Source: Nitrososphaerota archaeon
Lineage (GTDB): Archaea > Thermoproteota > Nitrososphaeria_A > Caldarchaeales > Wolframiiraptoraceae
NCBI GenBank assembly: GCA_021163925.1
Contig: JAGGTD010000003.1
Location: 1 to 55,955 of the forward strand
DNA length: 55,955 bases
Direction of reading: 5' to 3'
The position numbers and the translations under genes are program-made. This document shows positions 1 through 8,145 of this stretch, piece by piece. How positions within the stretch are numbered: position 1 is the first letter of the stretch; each line of letters opens with the position of its first letter. The notes beneath the pieces are model-generated. The model did no database searches, was not told the DNA's origin, and was given only the letters and a program-made list of their open reading frames with translations.

Positions 1-1
1 G

Positions 2-568
2 TTGATGGGGCTTCTCGAGTTCATGTAGTCCCTGCATGAGATCAGGGTATTCTATATTAGACCCGAGGCCGAGAGAAGGTTCATCGAGTTCTTCCAGGAG
101 AATTACGGGGATAGGTGCTCGATACACGCGGCGGGGTCGGCTGAGGAGGCGGTGGTGGGCGCGGATATAGTGGTCACCACGACGCCGTCTAGGAAGCCTA
201 TCGTTATGAGCCGATGGATAGGTGATGGGGTTCACCTCAACTGTATAGGTGCGGATGCTCCGGGAAAGCAGGAGCTCGACCCAGAGATCTTGAAGAGGGC
301 GTCGAAGATCGTGGTAGACGACATCGAGCAAGCGGTTCATGGAGGCGAGGTCAACGTCCCGATAAGCCAAGGAATCCTCAGAAGAGAGGACATCTACGGC
401 GAGATAGGGGAGATAATCGCAGGGCTCAAGAATGGGAGGGAGAGGAGCGAGGAGATCACGGTATTCAGCTCAACAGGATTGGCGATACAGGACGCCGTAG
501 CCGCCAGCCTCGCCTATAAAAGAGCGGTTGAGAAAAACGTGGGCTCCTACCTCAAGCTAGTCGCCTAA
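2..568 (+). CDS. Ornithine cyclodeaminase / alanine dehydrogenase family, C-terminal part, with an in-frame TAG
   Basis: The gene runs in from the left edge. The readable part matches the C-terminal half of the ornithine cyclodeaminase/mu-crystallin/archaeal alanine dehydrogenase family, NAD(P)-dependent enzymes acting on amino acids. Visible marks are the end of the Rossmann fold (EIRVFYIRPEAERR), GADIVVTTTPS, the HLNCIGADAPGKQELD stretch that follows the nucleotide site, and FSSTGLAIQDAVAASLAYKRA near the end. Codons 2-25 are in the same frame as the rest and fit the family, but a TAG stands at 26-28 between them. It may be a pseudogene, an assembly error, or expressed from an internal start such as GTG at 152. 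Substrate cannot be told from this fragment. Confidence 0.75.
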
Positions 569-652
569 TCCTTCCCTAACTTCCCTATCCCAGAGCCTCC
601 AGTGAGGCGAGCCGAACACGATAGCGTTTAATCTCGGGTTGGGCGTGGAGGT

Positions 653-667
653 AGATTCTTTAATAGA
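653..667 (+). promoter_or_regulatory. Probable TATA box for the uL15-secY operon
   Basis: The AT-rich GATTCTTTAATAGAG lies about 30-45 bases before the chosen uL15 start, the right distance for an archaeal TATA box giving a short leader that still contains the GAGGAG ribosome binding site at 685-690. This is a position and composition argument only. Confidence 0.4.
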
Positions 668-696
668 GCGTGTTTAAGATCTCTGAGGAGCCTGAG

Positions 697-1152
697 ATGC
701 CTACTAGGTGGAGGAAGTCTAGGAAGCATAGGGGTAGTAGGACTTGCGGCTGGGGGCAGATAGGCCAGCATAGGAAGACTGGGGCGAAGGGAGGCCATGG
801 GATGACGGGTAGGCATAAGCATAAGTGGACCTGGGTCCTCAGATATGATCGAGACTACTTCGGGAAGCATGGATTCTATAGACCTAATAGGAGGGAGGTT
901 AGGGCGATAAACCTGATCCAGCTCAAAACCCTAGTCGAGAACCTCGAGCGGGAGGGGAGGTTGAAGACCATGAAAGACAAGCCATTCATAAACTTGAAGG
1001 AGCTCGGCGTCGACAAGCTGATAGCGCGTGGAAGAATTAATCGGCCAATTCTAGTGGCGGTCGAGAGCTGGACCGAGAAGGCGGAGAAACTAATTAAGGA
1101 TGCTGGAGGAGAATTGATTAGACCTGAGGAGCTTAAGGGTGTTGAGCCTTGA
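697..1152 (+). CDS. rpl15: Large-subunit ribosomal protein uL15 (archaeal L15)
   Basis: Structural protein of the 50S subunit. The basic glycine-rich N-terminus (MPTRWRKSRKHRG, then GQIGQHRKTGAKGGHG) is the rRNA-binding tail of L15, followed by DYFGKHGFYRP and the globular C-terminal domain ending IRPEELKGVEP. An upstream GTG at 670 is possible, but ATG at 697 is chosen because it begins with the conserved MPTR and has GAGGAG six bases upstream. At 151 residues the length is normal for archaea. The stop overlaps the secY start by four bases, the classic spc-operon end order uL15-secY. Confidence 0.95.
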   Translation: MPTRWRKSRKHRGSRTCGWGQIGQHRKTGAKGGHGMTGRHKHKWTWVLRYDRDYFGKHGFYRPNRREVRAINLIQLKTLVENLEREGRLKTMKDKPFINLKELGVDKLIARGRINRPILVAVESWTEKAEKLIKDAGGELIRPEELKGVEP

Positions 1153-2567
1153 CCCTCAGAGAGGCTATCGAGGCCATCGCGAGGCATTTGCCCGAGGTGA
1201 AGAAACCCGCCAAGAAGCTTGGATTAGGCGAGAGATTGGCCTGGACAGCCCTCGTCTTGGTGATCTACACTCTCATGGGCCACACATTCCTCTATGGAGT
1301 CCCACAGGCTGCGAGCATCGCGGCGAGAAACCCATTGATCCTAAACATAATCTTCGCTCAAAGAGTAGGAACCCTAACGACTCTTGGAATAGGCCCGATA
1401 GTCACAGCTGGATTGATCCTCCAGCTACTGGTTGGAGCCGAGCTGATAAAACTCGATCTCTCGAAGCCGGAGGATAGGGCAACCTTCACGGCTGCGAGTA
1501 AGGTCTTCACCTTAATCGTGATAATCTTCGAGGCCGCGGTCTTCACGGTCTCGGGAATGCTCGGCAGACTCAGCCCAAACGTCCAAGTCTTGGTCTTCCT
1601 ACAGCTCGTGGCCGCAACCATATTGATCATGCTGATGGATGAGCTCATCCAGAAGGGCTGGGGCCTCGGGAGCGGGGTGAGCCTATTCATAGCCGCTGGA
1701 GTGGCCGAGAACATCTTAACAAGCCTATTCTCTCCAATCATGCTCCCAGATGGATATTATCAAGGAATAATCTTAGCGATGATCCAGGCGGCTGCGAAGG
1801 GCGCCCCAATCCAAGACCTATTCTTTAGGGGCCAATACCCCGACTTGCTCGGATTGATGAGCACATTAGCCCTCCTACTCCTGATAATCTACTTGGAATC
1901 CGTTAGGATTGAGGTCCCGATCCAGTATGCGAGGGTCTCGGGGTATGTTGCAAAGTATCCGATAAAGTTCCTCTACGTCTCGAACATCCCAGTCATCTTC
2001 GCATCAACCCTATTCACGAACATCTACTTCTTCTCAAACATAATCTGGAGCAGATTCAATCCAACGAACACGAATAGCATGCTTAACATGATCGGGATGT
2101 TCAACGCGACTAAAACCGGAGTCTACCCGATAGGCGGCCTCGCATACTACCTGACATCCCCGTATAATCTGGCCGGGGCTATGAGGGATCCGATAAGAGC
2201 GTTGATCTACGCCGCGGTGATGATAGTGTTCTGCGTGGTCTTCGCCAAGTTCTGGGTCGAGGTCGGAGGGCTCTCACCATCACACGTAGCAGATCAATTG
2301 GTTAAAGCTGGGATGCAGGTTCCCGGATTCAGGAGGGCTCCAGGGGTCATCGCCAAGATAATTGAGAGATATATTGGGATTGTGACGATCCTCGGCGCGA
2401 TCATAGTCGCCTTGATAGCCATCCTCGGAGACTACTTCAACACATACGGCGGAGGGATAGGAATACTCCTGATGACCGGAATCCTATACCAGTATTATGA
2501 GCTATTGGTGAGGGAGAGGCTGACCGAGATGTATCCTGGATTGGCCAAGCTCTTGGGGGAGAGATAG
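1149..2567 (+). CDS. secY: Preprotein translocase subunit SecY
   Basis: Central channel subunit of the SecYE-beta translocon (Sec61 alpha homologue) in the cytoplasmic membrane. The 472-residue product starts with the amphipathic helix LREAIEAIARHLPEVKKPAKKLG and has the plug region around YGVPQAASIAARNP, the TLGIGPIVTAGLILQLL segment of TM2, and about ten hydrophobic segments. The C-terminus YYELLVRERLTEMYPGLAKL is typical of the archaeal protein. The start is TTG, overlapping the uL15 stop in TTGA, with GGGTG a few bases upstream. The next gene, another membrane-insertion factor, begins two bases after the stop, so both are probably co-translated. Confidence 0.97.
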   Translation: MTLREAIEAIARHLPEVKKPAKKLGLGERLAWTALVLVIYTLMGHTFLYGVPQAASIAARNPLILNIIFAQRVGTLTTLGIGPIVTAGLILQLLVGAELIKLDLSKPEDRATFTAASKVFTLIVIIFEAAVFTVSGMLGRLSPNVQVLVFLQLVAATILIMLMDELIQKGWGLGSGVSLFIAAGVAENILTSLFSPIMLPDGYYQGIILAMIQAAAKGAPIQDLFFRGQYPDLLGLMSTLALLLLIIYLESVRIEVPIQYARVSGYVAKYPIKFLYVSNIPVIFASTLFTNIYFFSNIIWSRFNPTNTNSMLNMIGMFNATKTGVYPIGGLAYYLTSPYNLAGAMRDPIRALIYAAVMIVFCVVFAKFWVEVGGLSPSHVADQLVKAGMQVPGFRRAPGVIAKIIERYIGIVTILGAIIVALIAILGDYFNTYGGGIGILLMTGILYQYYELLVRERLTEMYPGLAKLLGER

Positions 2568-2569
2568 AG

Positions 2570-3058
2570 ATGCTCAACCCATTATTCGAGATACTTGGAA
2601 TCGCCTTGGCCGTAAGCTTTCTAACAAACTATCTTAGGAGGAGGCTTATGGGACCGGAGGAGATGGCGAAGATGAAGGAGGCTCAAGAGTTTCAGAGAAA
2701 GCTCCTGCAAGCTCAGAAGAAGGGCGACAAGAAGCTAATCCAAAAGCTGAAGAGGAAAGAGGAATATTATCAGAAGATAAGCGCTGAGGTCGGGAAGAAG
2801 AATATGATCTTGATGTTCATCAGCCTCGGAATCTTTTACGCGGTCTTCATGGCCCTAACACCCCTCTATGGAAGCGTTGGGATAGTGGCATCCCTACCCT
2901 CAGACCTCACGATACCGCTCATCTCCCAGGGAAACAAGCTAACCTTCATAGGCTGGTATGTCTTAGCATTATTGGCGGCCGGGATGCCTATGGGAAAGAT
3001 ATTTGAAGTAAAGGCTGAGGAGGTTGAGAGCTATGCCAAGAAGAGCGCTAAGGACTAG
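2570..3058 (+). CDS. EMC3/TMCO1-family membrane insertase (DUF106)
   Basis: Archaeal member of the Oxa1/YidC/EMC3 superfamily (DUF106), thought to help insert membrane proteins beside SecY. At 162 residues it shows an N-terminal TM (LFEILGIALAVSFLTNYL), a charged cytosolic coiled coil at about residues 30-75, rich in K, E and Q as expected for the ribosome-binding arm, then two or three more TMs (MILMFISLGIFYAVFMAL; FIGWYVLALLAAGMPMGKI). It sits two bases behind secY, as in many archaea. Its last 26 bases overlap the eL34 gene. Family call is firm; function is by family knowledge. Confidence 0.9.
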   Translation: MLNPLFEILGIALAVSFLTNYLRRRLMGPEEMAKMKEAQEFQRKLLQAQKKGDKKLIQKLKRKEEYYQKISAEVGKKNMILMFISLGIFYAVFMALTPLYGSVGIVASLPSDLTIPLISQGNKLTFIGWYVLALLAAGMPMGKIFEVKAEEVESYAKKSAKD

Positions 3059-3311
3059 AAGTAGGAAGAGGAAGTATGTCCGAACCCCTGGCGGAAGGGT
3101 TGTCATACACTATGAGGATGAGAAGCGAGGCTTCCATAGGTGCGCTAGATGTGGGGCCATAATCCATGGAATACCTAGGGAGAAGGATTACAAGCTCGCG
3201 CATAGTGAGAGGACGGTTGAGAGATATTATGGTGGGATGCTCTGCCAAAACTGCCTAGAAGAGCTGATCAGGATGAAGGTGGCGTCCGAGTGGAGTTCAA
3301 GCTCATCCTAG
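3033..3311 (+). CDS. rpl34e: Large-subunit ribosomal protein eL34
   Basis: Archaeal/eukaryotic ribosomal protein eL34, 92 residues. The basic N-terminus PRRALRTRSRKRKYVRTPGG is followed by a zinc-binding pattern, CARCG near residue 37 and CQNC near residue 77, with the conserved HGIPRE between them. ATG at 3033 is preferred over TTG at 3024: GAGGAGG lies nine bases upstream and the protein then begins MPRR. The start lies inside the end of the EMC3 gene, so the four genes uL15-secY-EMC3-eL34 form one tightly coupled operon. The end meets the converging cmk gene with a 9-base overlap. Confidence 0.95.
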   Translation: MPRRALRTRSRKRKYVRTPGGRVVIHYEDEKRGFHRCARCGAIIHGIPREKDYKLAHSERTVERYYGGMLCQNCLEELIRMKVASEWSSSSS

Positions 3312-3917
3312 CCTAAAGAACTCCTTAACCGCTTGAAGGACGATTCTATAGACCGCGGATTCGTCGAGATCGCTTGTGTCTAGGACTAGGTGGAATGGCT
3401 CAAAATCCCTCCCAACCTCGATCCCATAAAGCTTCTTGTAGAGCTCTATGCTCTCTGAATCCCTCTTCTCCAGAAGCCTCCTCGCCTCCTCAACGCTTAT
3501 ACCGCTCCTCCTCGCCATCCGCTCAGCCCTAACCTCGGTCTTGGCCTTAAGCCAGATATTGAACCCGCCTCGATAAAGCCATGGTAGAACCCAGCTATCT
3601 ATGACCACGTCTCCAGCCTTTGCGAGCTCTATGAGCTTTTGATCGACGAGCTTATCGAACTCAGGGTTCCTCAACCTCTCCTCAAGAAACCTCATACCAT
3701 CCTCGGTCTCCCACCACTCTCTCCCCCCAGGCCTATAGCCCCTCTCAACCGCCAACATCTTCAACCCATCTCCACCCGAGACATATCTTAGGTTAAGAGA
3801 TCCTGCGAGCCTCTTCGCCAGGGTGCTCTTCCCAGTCGCCGCCAATCCGCTTATACAGATAACGATTCTCTTGACCACCTCGCACACCCCCCGGATAGTC
3901 ACGATCTTATGGAACAA
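3303..3917 (-). CDS. cmk: Cytidylate kinase, archaeal type
   Basis: Phosphorylates CMP and dCMP with ATP in pyrimidine nucleotide recycling. The P-loop is GLAATGKST, and the arginine-rich lid (RAERMARRSGISVEEARRLLEKRDSES) and FHLVLDTSDLD near the C-terminus are typical of archaeal Cmk. The longest reading gives 204 residues, but the family normally starts just before KRIVICISG, so GTG at 3878 (giving about 191 residues) is a likely true start and would remove the 11-base overlap with pncB upstream. Archaea commonly keep cmk beside eL34, eL14 and cbf5; here the latter two are 18 kb away. Confidence 0.9.
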   Translation of the reverse strand: MFHKIVTIRGVCEVVKRIVICISGLAATGKSTLAKRLAGSLNLRYVSGGDGLKMLAVERGYRPGGREWWETEDGMRFLEERLRNPEFDKLVDQKLIELAKAGDVVIDSWVLPWLYRGGFNIWLKAKTEVRAERMARRSGISVEEARRLLEKRDSESIELYKKLYGIEVGRDFEPFHLVLDTSDLDESAVYRIVLQAVKEFFRLG

Positions 3918-5130
3918 AGAATTGAGGCTCAGGATCGAATTTCTCGATTGAACGCAACTTCCTGAGGGTCTCTAAAACCCTCTCCCTAACCTCGATCGGC
4001 TTCTCAAACTTCCTCACAACTTTTCCATCGATTATTAGGGGTTTTAGGAGGGGCTTAACAGGCTTTCCGCAGACCGGGCAGCTCTCAAGCCTCGCATCGA
4101 ACTTCGTGATCGTGTCGTGGAGATTCTCACACCTGTAGACCTGCTTCCTACCGGGAAGCTTCCCCCTCTTCGAGAAGCTCTCTCCATCCACCTCAACTAT
4201 ATCCATCGCGAGGTCTATGGATCTCGGGAAGGCTATCGATGTCCCAACCCCGAACCCATCCGCAACATCCACGAGCCTCCTAACATCTTCTTCGTCAAGT
4301 CCCCCACTCACGAAGATCTTGACATGCTTGTAGCCGGCCGAGTCCAACGCCCACCTAACCTCCAAGACTATCTTCCTCATATCCCCTCTCCTAGAGCTTG
4401 GGGTGTCGAGCCTTACTCCATGAAGCCTCTCTCCAAGGGCTCTTGCTGCGGCCAAGCTCTCAAACCTCTCATCCGACAACGTATCGCATAATGCTATCCT
4501 CGGAACATCCTTGGAGATGATCTCGTCGAAAGCCTTCCAAGCCTTAACTTGGTCGCCCATAGTCAATATCAGGGCATGAGGCATCGTTCCCGTGGGCTTG
4601 ACTCCGGCAAGCTCGGCTCCAAGAACCCCTGAGATTCCATCACATCCACCGATGAACGCATATCTATCGGCCATGGGCGCTATGGCTGGATGAACCGCCC
4701 TAACTCCGAAGAAGAGGACGGGCTTACCCCACCCAGCGAGCTTAACCCTGGCCGCCTTAGTCGCTATGCTCGTCGCATGTCTCAGGATTCCAAGCAGTCC
4801 AGCCTCATGGACTCCGAAGTCCACATATCTCCCCTCGATCGCTAAGACTGGTTCAAAGGTTCTGAAGAGCTCCCCTTCATCCATAGAGTAGACGTTTATC
4901 GGCTTGCCCTCAAGCAGGTTCGCAACCTCCTCCACTCCAGCTAGGATCGCCCAATCATATCCGGCTGGGAGGCCATAGTTGTGAACTTCCGCATAGACCT
5001 TGTGATGGGATTCACCCGACTTCTCCAAGATCTCCCTAGTCCTCATGAAATATACGTCCGTGATCCTTCCCTCAAGGATTTCCTCCTCGCTCGCGACGTA
5101 GAACTTTCTATTGTCGCCCAACTCCATCAC
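3907..5130 (-). CDS. pncB: Nicotinate phosphoribosyltransferase, archaeal type
   Basis: Converts nicotinate and PRPP to nicotinate mononucleotide in NAD salvage. The 407-residue protein has the type II NAPRTase fold: MRTREIL substrate region, GVHEAGLLGILRHATSIATKAA, the PRPP-site stretch GTMPHALIL, and FVSGGLDEEDVRRL with GVGTSIAFPRS near the C-terminal half. It also carries an archaeal zinc-ribbon-like tail (CENLHD then CPVCGKP, about residues 326-353). Start is ATG, overlapping the pncA stop by four bases, so pncA and pncB, two consecutive steps of nicotinamide salvage, are translationally coupled. Confidence 0.93.
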   Translation of the reverse strand: MMELGDNRKFYVASEEEILEGRITDVYFMRTREILEKSGESHHKVYAEVHNYGLPAGYDWAILAGVEEVANLLEGKPINVYSMDEGELFRTFEPVLAIEGRYVDFGVHEAGLLGILRHATSIATKAARVKLAGWGKPVLFFGVRAVHPAIAPMADRYAFIGGCDGISGVLGAELAGVKPTGTMPHALILTMGDQVKAWKAFDEIISKDVPRIALCDTLSDERFESLAAARALGERLHGVRLDTPSSRRGDMRKIVLEVRWALDSAGYKHVKIFVSGGLDEEDVRRLVDVADGFGVGTSIAFPRSIDLAMDIVEVDGESFSKRGKLPGRKQVYRCENLHDTITKFDARLESCPVCGKPVKPLLKPLIIDGKVVRKFEKPIEVRERVLETLRKLRSIEKFDPEPQFFVP

Positions 5131-5717
5131 CCAAATCTCATCAGGTCAGATCTGGTTAGCTTAGCCTTATAGATGAAGCTCAGCTGCCTAAGCGATAGGG
5201 CGTAGTCGAAGTCGTTTAAGGCGAGGATGCAGTCTATCGGGACTATTAGCTTATACCCCCTCATGGCCGCGCTCCCAGCCGTGTGTAGCACGCAGATATT
5301 CGCTAAAACCCCTGTCAGGACCAAGCTCTCCAATCCCCTATACCTCAAGATATGTTCCAGCGGGGTTCCGTAGAAGGCGTCATAGCTCGGCTTCCTCACG
5401 ATGAATTCGCCCTTCTTGGGCTTAAGCTCCTCGACTATCTCCGCGCCCCAGCTACCAGCTAATGCATGCTCTCCCCAAATCTCGAACTCAGGATCATTTT
5501 CATGGTGCCAGTCTTGAGTATAGATTATGGTCGCGCCAGCCTCGCGAGCCTTATCCAAGATCGATTTAATCGGTTTTATCAAGTTCTCAGATCTTGGAAC
5601 ATATAGCTTACCCTTCTCCTCGATGAAGTCGTTCTGCATATCGATGACCATGACCGCGGTTTTACGCGGATCTGCCGACACCTCGACAACCCTCAGCTCT
5701 CCTGGGAGTTCAAGCAT
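5127..5717 (-). CDS. pncA: Nicotinamidase (isochorismatase-family cysteine hydrolase)
   Basis: Hydrolyses nicotinamide to nicotinate and ammonia, feeding the coupled pncB product. The catalytic triad can be seen: Asp in VIDMQNDF, Lys in VRKPSYDAF and Cys in GVLANICVLHTA. The metal-binding DWH stretch (TQDWHHENDPEF) of nicotinamidases is present. Length of 196 residues is normal. The family also includes other amidases, but the pncB coupling makes nicotinamidase by far the best call. A TATA-like GATAATAT on the minus strand lies about 20-30 bases before the start. Confidence 0.92.
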   Translation of the reverse strand: MLELPGELRVVEVSADPRKTAVMVIDMQNDFIEEKGKLYVPRSENLIKPIKSILDKAREAGATIIYTQDWHHENDPEFEIWGEHALAGSWGAEIVEELKPKKGEFIVRKPSYDAFYGTPLEHILRYRGLESLVLTGVLANICVLHTAGSAAMRGYKLIVPIDCILALNDFDYALSLRQLSFIYKAKLTRSDLMRFG

Positions 5718-5785
5718 CTTAGGCAGCCCTATCTCCGATATTATCCCCCACCCTCCATGAGTTCCATGAATCCATAATATTTAGC

Positions 5786-6940
5786 TTATCCCGATAGGAG
5801 GGGCTTAGCCAGCTTCACGGCCAATCTAGGGTGCTTGAGAAGCTTCCTCGCAACCCTCAATACATCAAGCCCATTCGCTAGGTCTATGATATCCCTCTCC
5901 TCTAATACCTCCGCCAACAGGTTCAAGTCCTCATCGCTCAAGTTCTCCAAGACTCTGAGAACCTTCAAGCTCCTCCTAATCCTAGTCAGCCACGGCCTAT
6001 ACTTCTCAACGAATTCCATCAACCTATTCTTCGATACATCTCCCTCAAGGGCTGCCTTCCCAGAGACCTCGCCCGCCGCCAAGCCGGAGGATATCGATGA
6101 GTGTATCCCCCCACCCGTCAATGGGATCACCATTCCAGCCGCGTCTCCTATCAGGATTGCATTATCTTGGATGAACTCGCTTATCACCCCTCCAACTGGA
6201 ACCGGGGCGCCCCTATAATCTATTATCTGGCCGCGTCCAAGCTCGTCCTCAAACATCTTGATGAACTTGTTGAGGTATGGTTTTATCGGAGCGCCTCTAA
6301 CACCTATCCCAACCTCGGCAACCCTCTCATTCCATGGAAAGATCCAAGCATATCCTTTGGGCGCTATCTCATTTCCAAGGTAAAATCTAACAGCGTGTGG
6401 GTCCTTGATCCTGCATCCAGCCATTACGCACTGAATTGTTGGAATCGGCTCAGACCTTTCTTTGATTCCAAGGGATCTCGCAACCGTTGAGTTATATCCA
6501 TCGGCACCTACCACGACCATCGCCTCATAAACTCCCCTATTCGTCTCAACCTTCATCAATCCATCCACACGCCTAACCGATAAGACCCGCTCACCGACGT
6601 GGATCTCAGCTCCCCTCTCAGCCGCTTGACACGCTATCTCCTGTAGGAGCATGGTCTTGTCTATGAGATATCCGACTCCATGAAGCTTTACGAATCTCAT
6701 GTTCGGGGCATAGACGATTGCGCAATCCGTCTCGTTGTGGATCAGTTCTGGACTAGGCTCGACCTCAGCGGTTTTCAGGGTCGCCTCACTCACGGCCATT
6801 CCACACGGTTTCATCGCCATAATCCTAGGATTCATCTCGAGCAAGAGAGTCTTCGCGCCAACTCCAGCGGCGGACTTGGCGGCCGCGACCCCAGCGGGCC
6901 CAGCGCCGACAACAATCACATCAAACCTCCTAGTGGACAT
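5786..6940 (-). CDS. Geranylgeranyl reductase family flavoprotein
   Basis: FAD-dependent reductase that saturates geranylgeranyl chains of archaeal membrane lipids (digeranylgeranylglycerophospholipid reductase group). N-terminal dinucleotide site VIVVGAGPAGVAAAKSA, followed by MKPCGMAVSE with the cysteine conserved in archaeal reductases, then VVGADGYNSTVARSLG and the second FAD motif AILIGDAAGMVIPLTGGGIHSS. At 384 residues it is full length. It is a single-gene unit with its own TATA box at 6963-6972, 27 bases before the ATG, so the message is probably leaderless. The exact lipid substrate cannot be read from sequence. Confidence 0.9.
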   Translation of the reverse strand: MSTRRFDVIVVGAGPAGVAAAKSAAGVGAKTLLLEMNPRIMAMKPCGMAVSEATLKTAEVEPSPELIHNETDCAIVYAPNMRFVKLHGVGYLIDKTMLLQEIACQAAERGAEIHVGERVLSVRRVDGLMKVETNRGVYEAMVVVGADGYNSTVARSLGIKERSEPIPTIQCVMAGCRIKDPHAVRFYLGNEIAPKGYAWIFPWNERVAEVGIGVRGAPIKPYLNKFIKMFEDELGRGQIIDYRGAPVPVGGVISEFIQDNAILIGDAAGMVIPLTGGGIHSSISSGLAAGEVSGKAALEGDVSKNRLMEFVEKYRPWLTRIRRSLKVLRVLENLSDEDLNLLAEVLEERDIIDLANGLDVLRVARKLLKHPRLAVKLAKPLLSG

Positions 6941-6962
6941 TCACTCGATCAGATCTTAAGGT

Positions 6963-6972
6963 GATTATAAAC
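6963..6972 (-). promoter_or_regulatory. TATA box of the geranylgeranyl reductase gene
   Basis: On the minus strand this reads GTTTATAATC, preceded by a purine-rich BRE-like GAGAAA. Its centre is 27 bases from the ATG at 6940, which fits transcription starting at or next to the start codon. Confidence 0.5.
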
Positions 6973-7215
6973 TTTCTCAGATGATTAACCCTTGGCGGGA
7001 ATGGGAAAGCTCGTCCGAGGAGCCGAAGACCAGGATAAACATTATTCTAGTCCACCATAATTGTAGGCATAAGAGATCGCCGAAAGATATGATGAGATTC
7101 TATCGAGCCAGGTCCCAGGCTTCGAGGTTATCCTCACCCTATCCAGATCCCTAGAATCGCCGAGATTGCCATAAGCCCTTGTTACGAGGAGCTGGCTTCC
7201 AGTAAATCCCTTCCA
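6973..7215. other. Intergenic stretch with no convincing gene
   Basis: About 240 bases between the geranylgeranyl reductase promoter and the end of the FAH gene. On the plus strand two short pieces in different frames (EIAERYDEILSSQVPGFEVI and then RIAEIAISPCYEEL) look protein-like but are interrupted by stops and a frame change. They may be the remains of a gene. I do not recognise the family and do not call a CDS. Confidence 0.3.
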
Positions 7216-8088
7216 TCACTCTTCGACGACCTCATTCCTGATGAGCCCTATCCTCTCGATCCAAACCTCTATTATATCTCCAGCCTTCAGAAACTTCGGC
7301 TCAGGCTTCATCGCGTATCCGACTCCGGCTGGGGTTCCGGTCGCGATTATGTCGCCTGGCTCTAGGGTCATGTTCGTGCTGAGCTGAGAGACTATCGAGG
7401 ATACTCCGTGAATCATCTTTGAGGTGCTCGACTTCTGCCTAACCTCCTTATTCACCCTCGTTACGATCTTCAGGTCATTTGGATCCCCAACCTCATCCGC
7501 CGAGACCAGGTATGGCCCCATGGGGGCGAAGCTATCGAAGCCCTTGCCCCTCGTCCACTGCCCATCTCCGAATTGGATATCCCTCGCCGATACATCGTTT
7601 AAAACCATGTATCCGAAGACGCAGCTCAATGCCTCATCCTCACCAATGTTCTTACATCTCCTGCCGATGACGACCGCTAGCTCGCCCTCATAATCGAGTT
7701 GCTGGACTATTTTCGGCTTAACTATTGGGTCAAATGGCCCAGTCATAGCCGTGTTGGGCTTAAGGGTTATCGGAAAGCCGTTAGGAGGTTCGACTCCAAG
7801 CTCATCGGCTAGATCCACATAATTTAATCCAAGGCAGATTATCTTTCCGGGATCGGGTATTGGCGGATCTAAATGAACTGAGTAAATGGAGATTCTCTCC
7901 ACATCAACCCCGGCTATGGCGGCATCTATAAGCCCTTTAAGCTCATCGTCGGGCAATAACATCTTGACATCCCTCGGTATGCTCAGCCCTATCACCCCCT
8001 CAACGAACGATCTTGGGACAAACTCCGTCTTTGAGACCATGAATCCATAATCTCTCTCATCATCGACGCTATAGCTGACTATCCTCAT
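7216..8088 (-). CDS. Fumarylacetoacetate hydrolase (FAH) family protein
   Basis: Mg-dependent hydrolase or decarboxylase of the FAH superfamily, acting on beta-diketo acids or as oxaloacetate/2-keto-3-deoxy acid enzymes. The C-terminal catalytic domain shows LGLNYVDLADELG, metal ligands in QLDYEGELAVVIGRR, NDVSARDIQ, KGFDSFAPMGPYLV and GDIIATGTPAGVG, all canonical. Length 290 residues with the short N-terminal domain is usual. It is a single-gene unit with a TATA box 27 bases upstream (8111-8120). The substrate cannot be assigned; no neighbouring aromatic-degradation genes are present. Confidence 0.88.
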   Translation of the reverse strand: MRIVSYSVDDERDYGFMVSKTEFVPRSFVEGVIGLSIPRDVKMLLPDDELKGLIDAAIAGVDVERISIYSVHLDPPIPDPGKIICLGLNYVDLADELGVEPPNGFPITLKPNTAMTGPFDPIVKPKIVQQLDYEGELAVVIGRRCKNIGEDEALSCVFGYMVLNDVSARDIQFGDGQWTRGKGFDSFAPMGPYLVSADEVGDPNDLKIVTRVNKEVRQKSSTSKMIHGVSSIVSQLSTNMTLEPGDIIATGTPAGVGYAMKPEPKFLKAGDIIEVWIERIGLIRNEVVEE

Positions 8089-8110
8089 CTAAGAGATCTC
8101 CACGAAACCG

Positions 8111-8120
8111 GATATATAAG
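8111..8120 (-). promoter_or_regulatory. TATA box of the FAH-family gene
   Basis: Minus-strand CTTATATATC, centred 27 bases before the ATG at 8088, again implying a leaderless message. Confidence 0.5.
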
Positions 8121-8145
8121 TCAATATTCGTGAAGGGAGATCGGC

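Noticed and set aside
26-28. TAG as a pyrrolysine codon
   Set aside because: Several genes here end in TAG, no pyl genes are visible, and alignment by eye fits better with the codon removed than with an inserted residue. Kept only as an open point in the findings.
628-1187. Antisense open frames over the uL15 gene
   Set aside because: They are shadows of the GC-rich, AGG-rich coding strand with no family features; the same holds for most antisense frames over the AOR, moeA and amidohydrolase genes.
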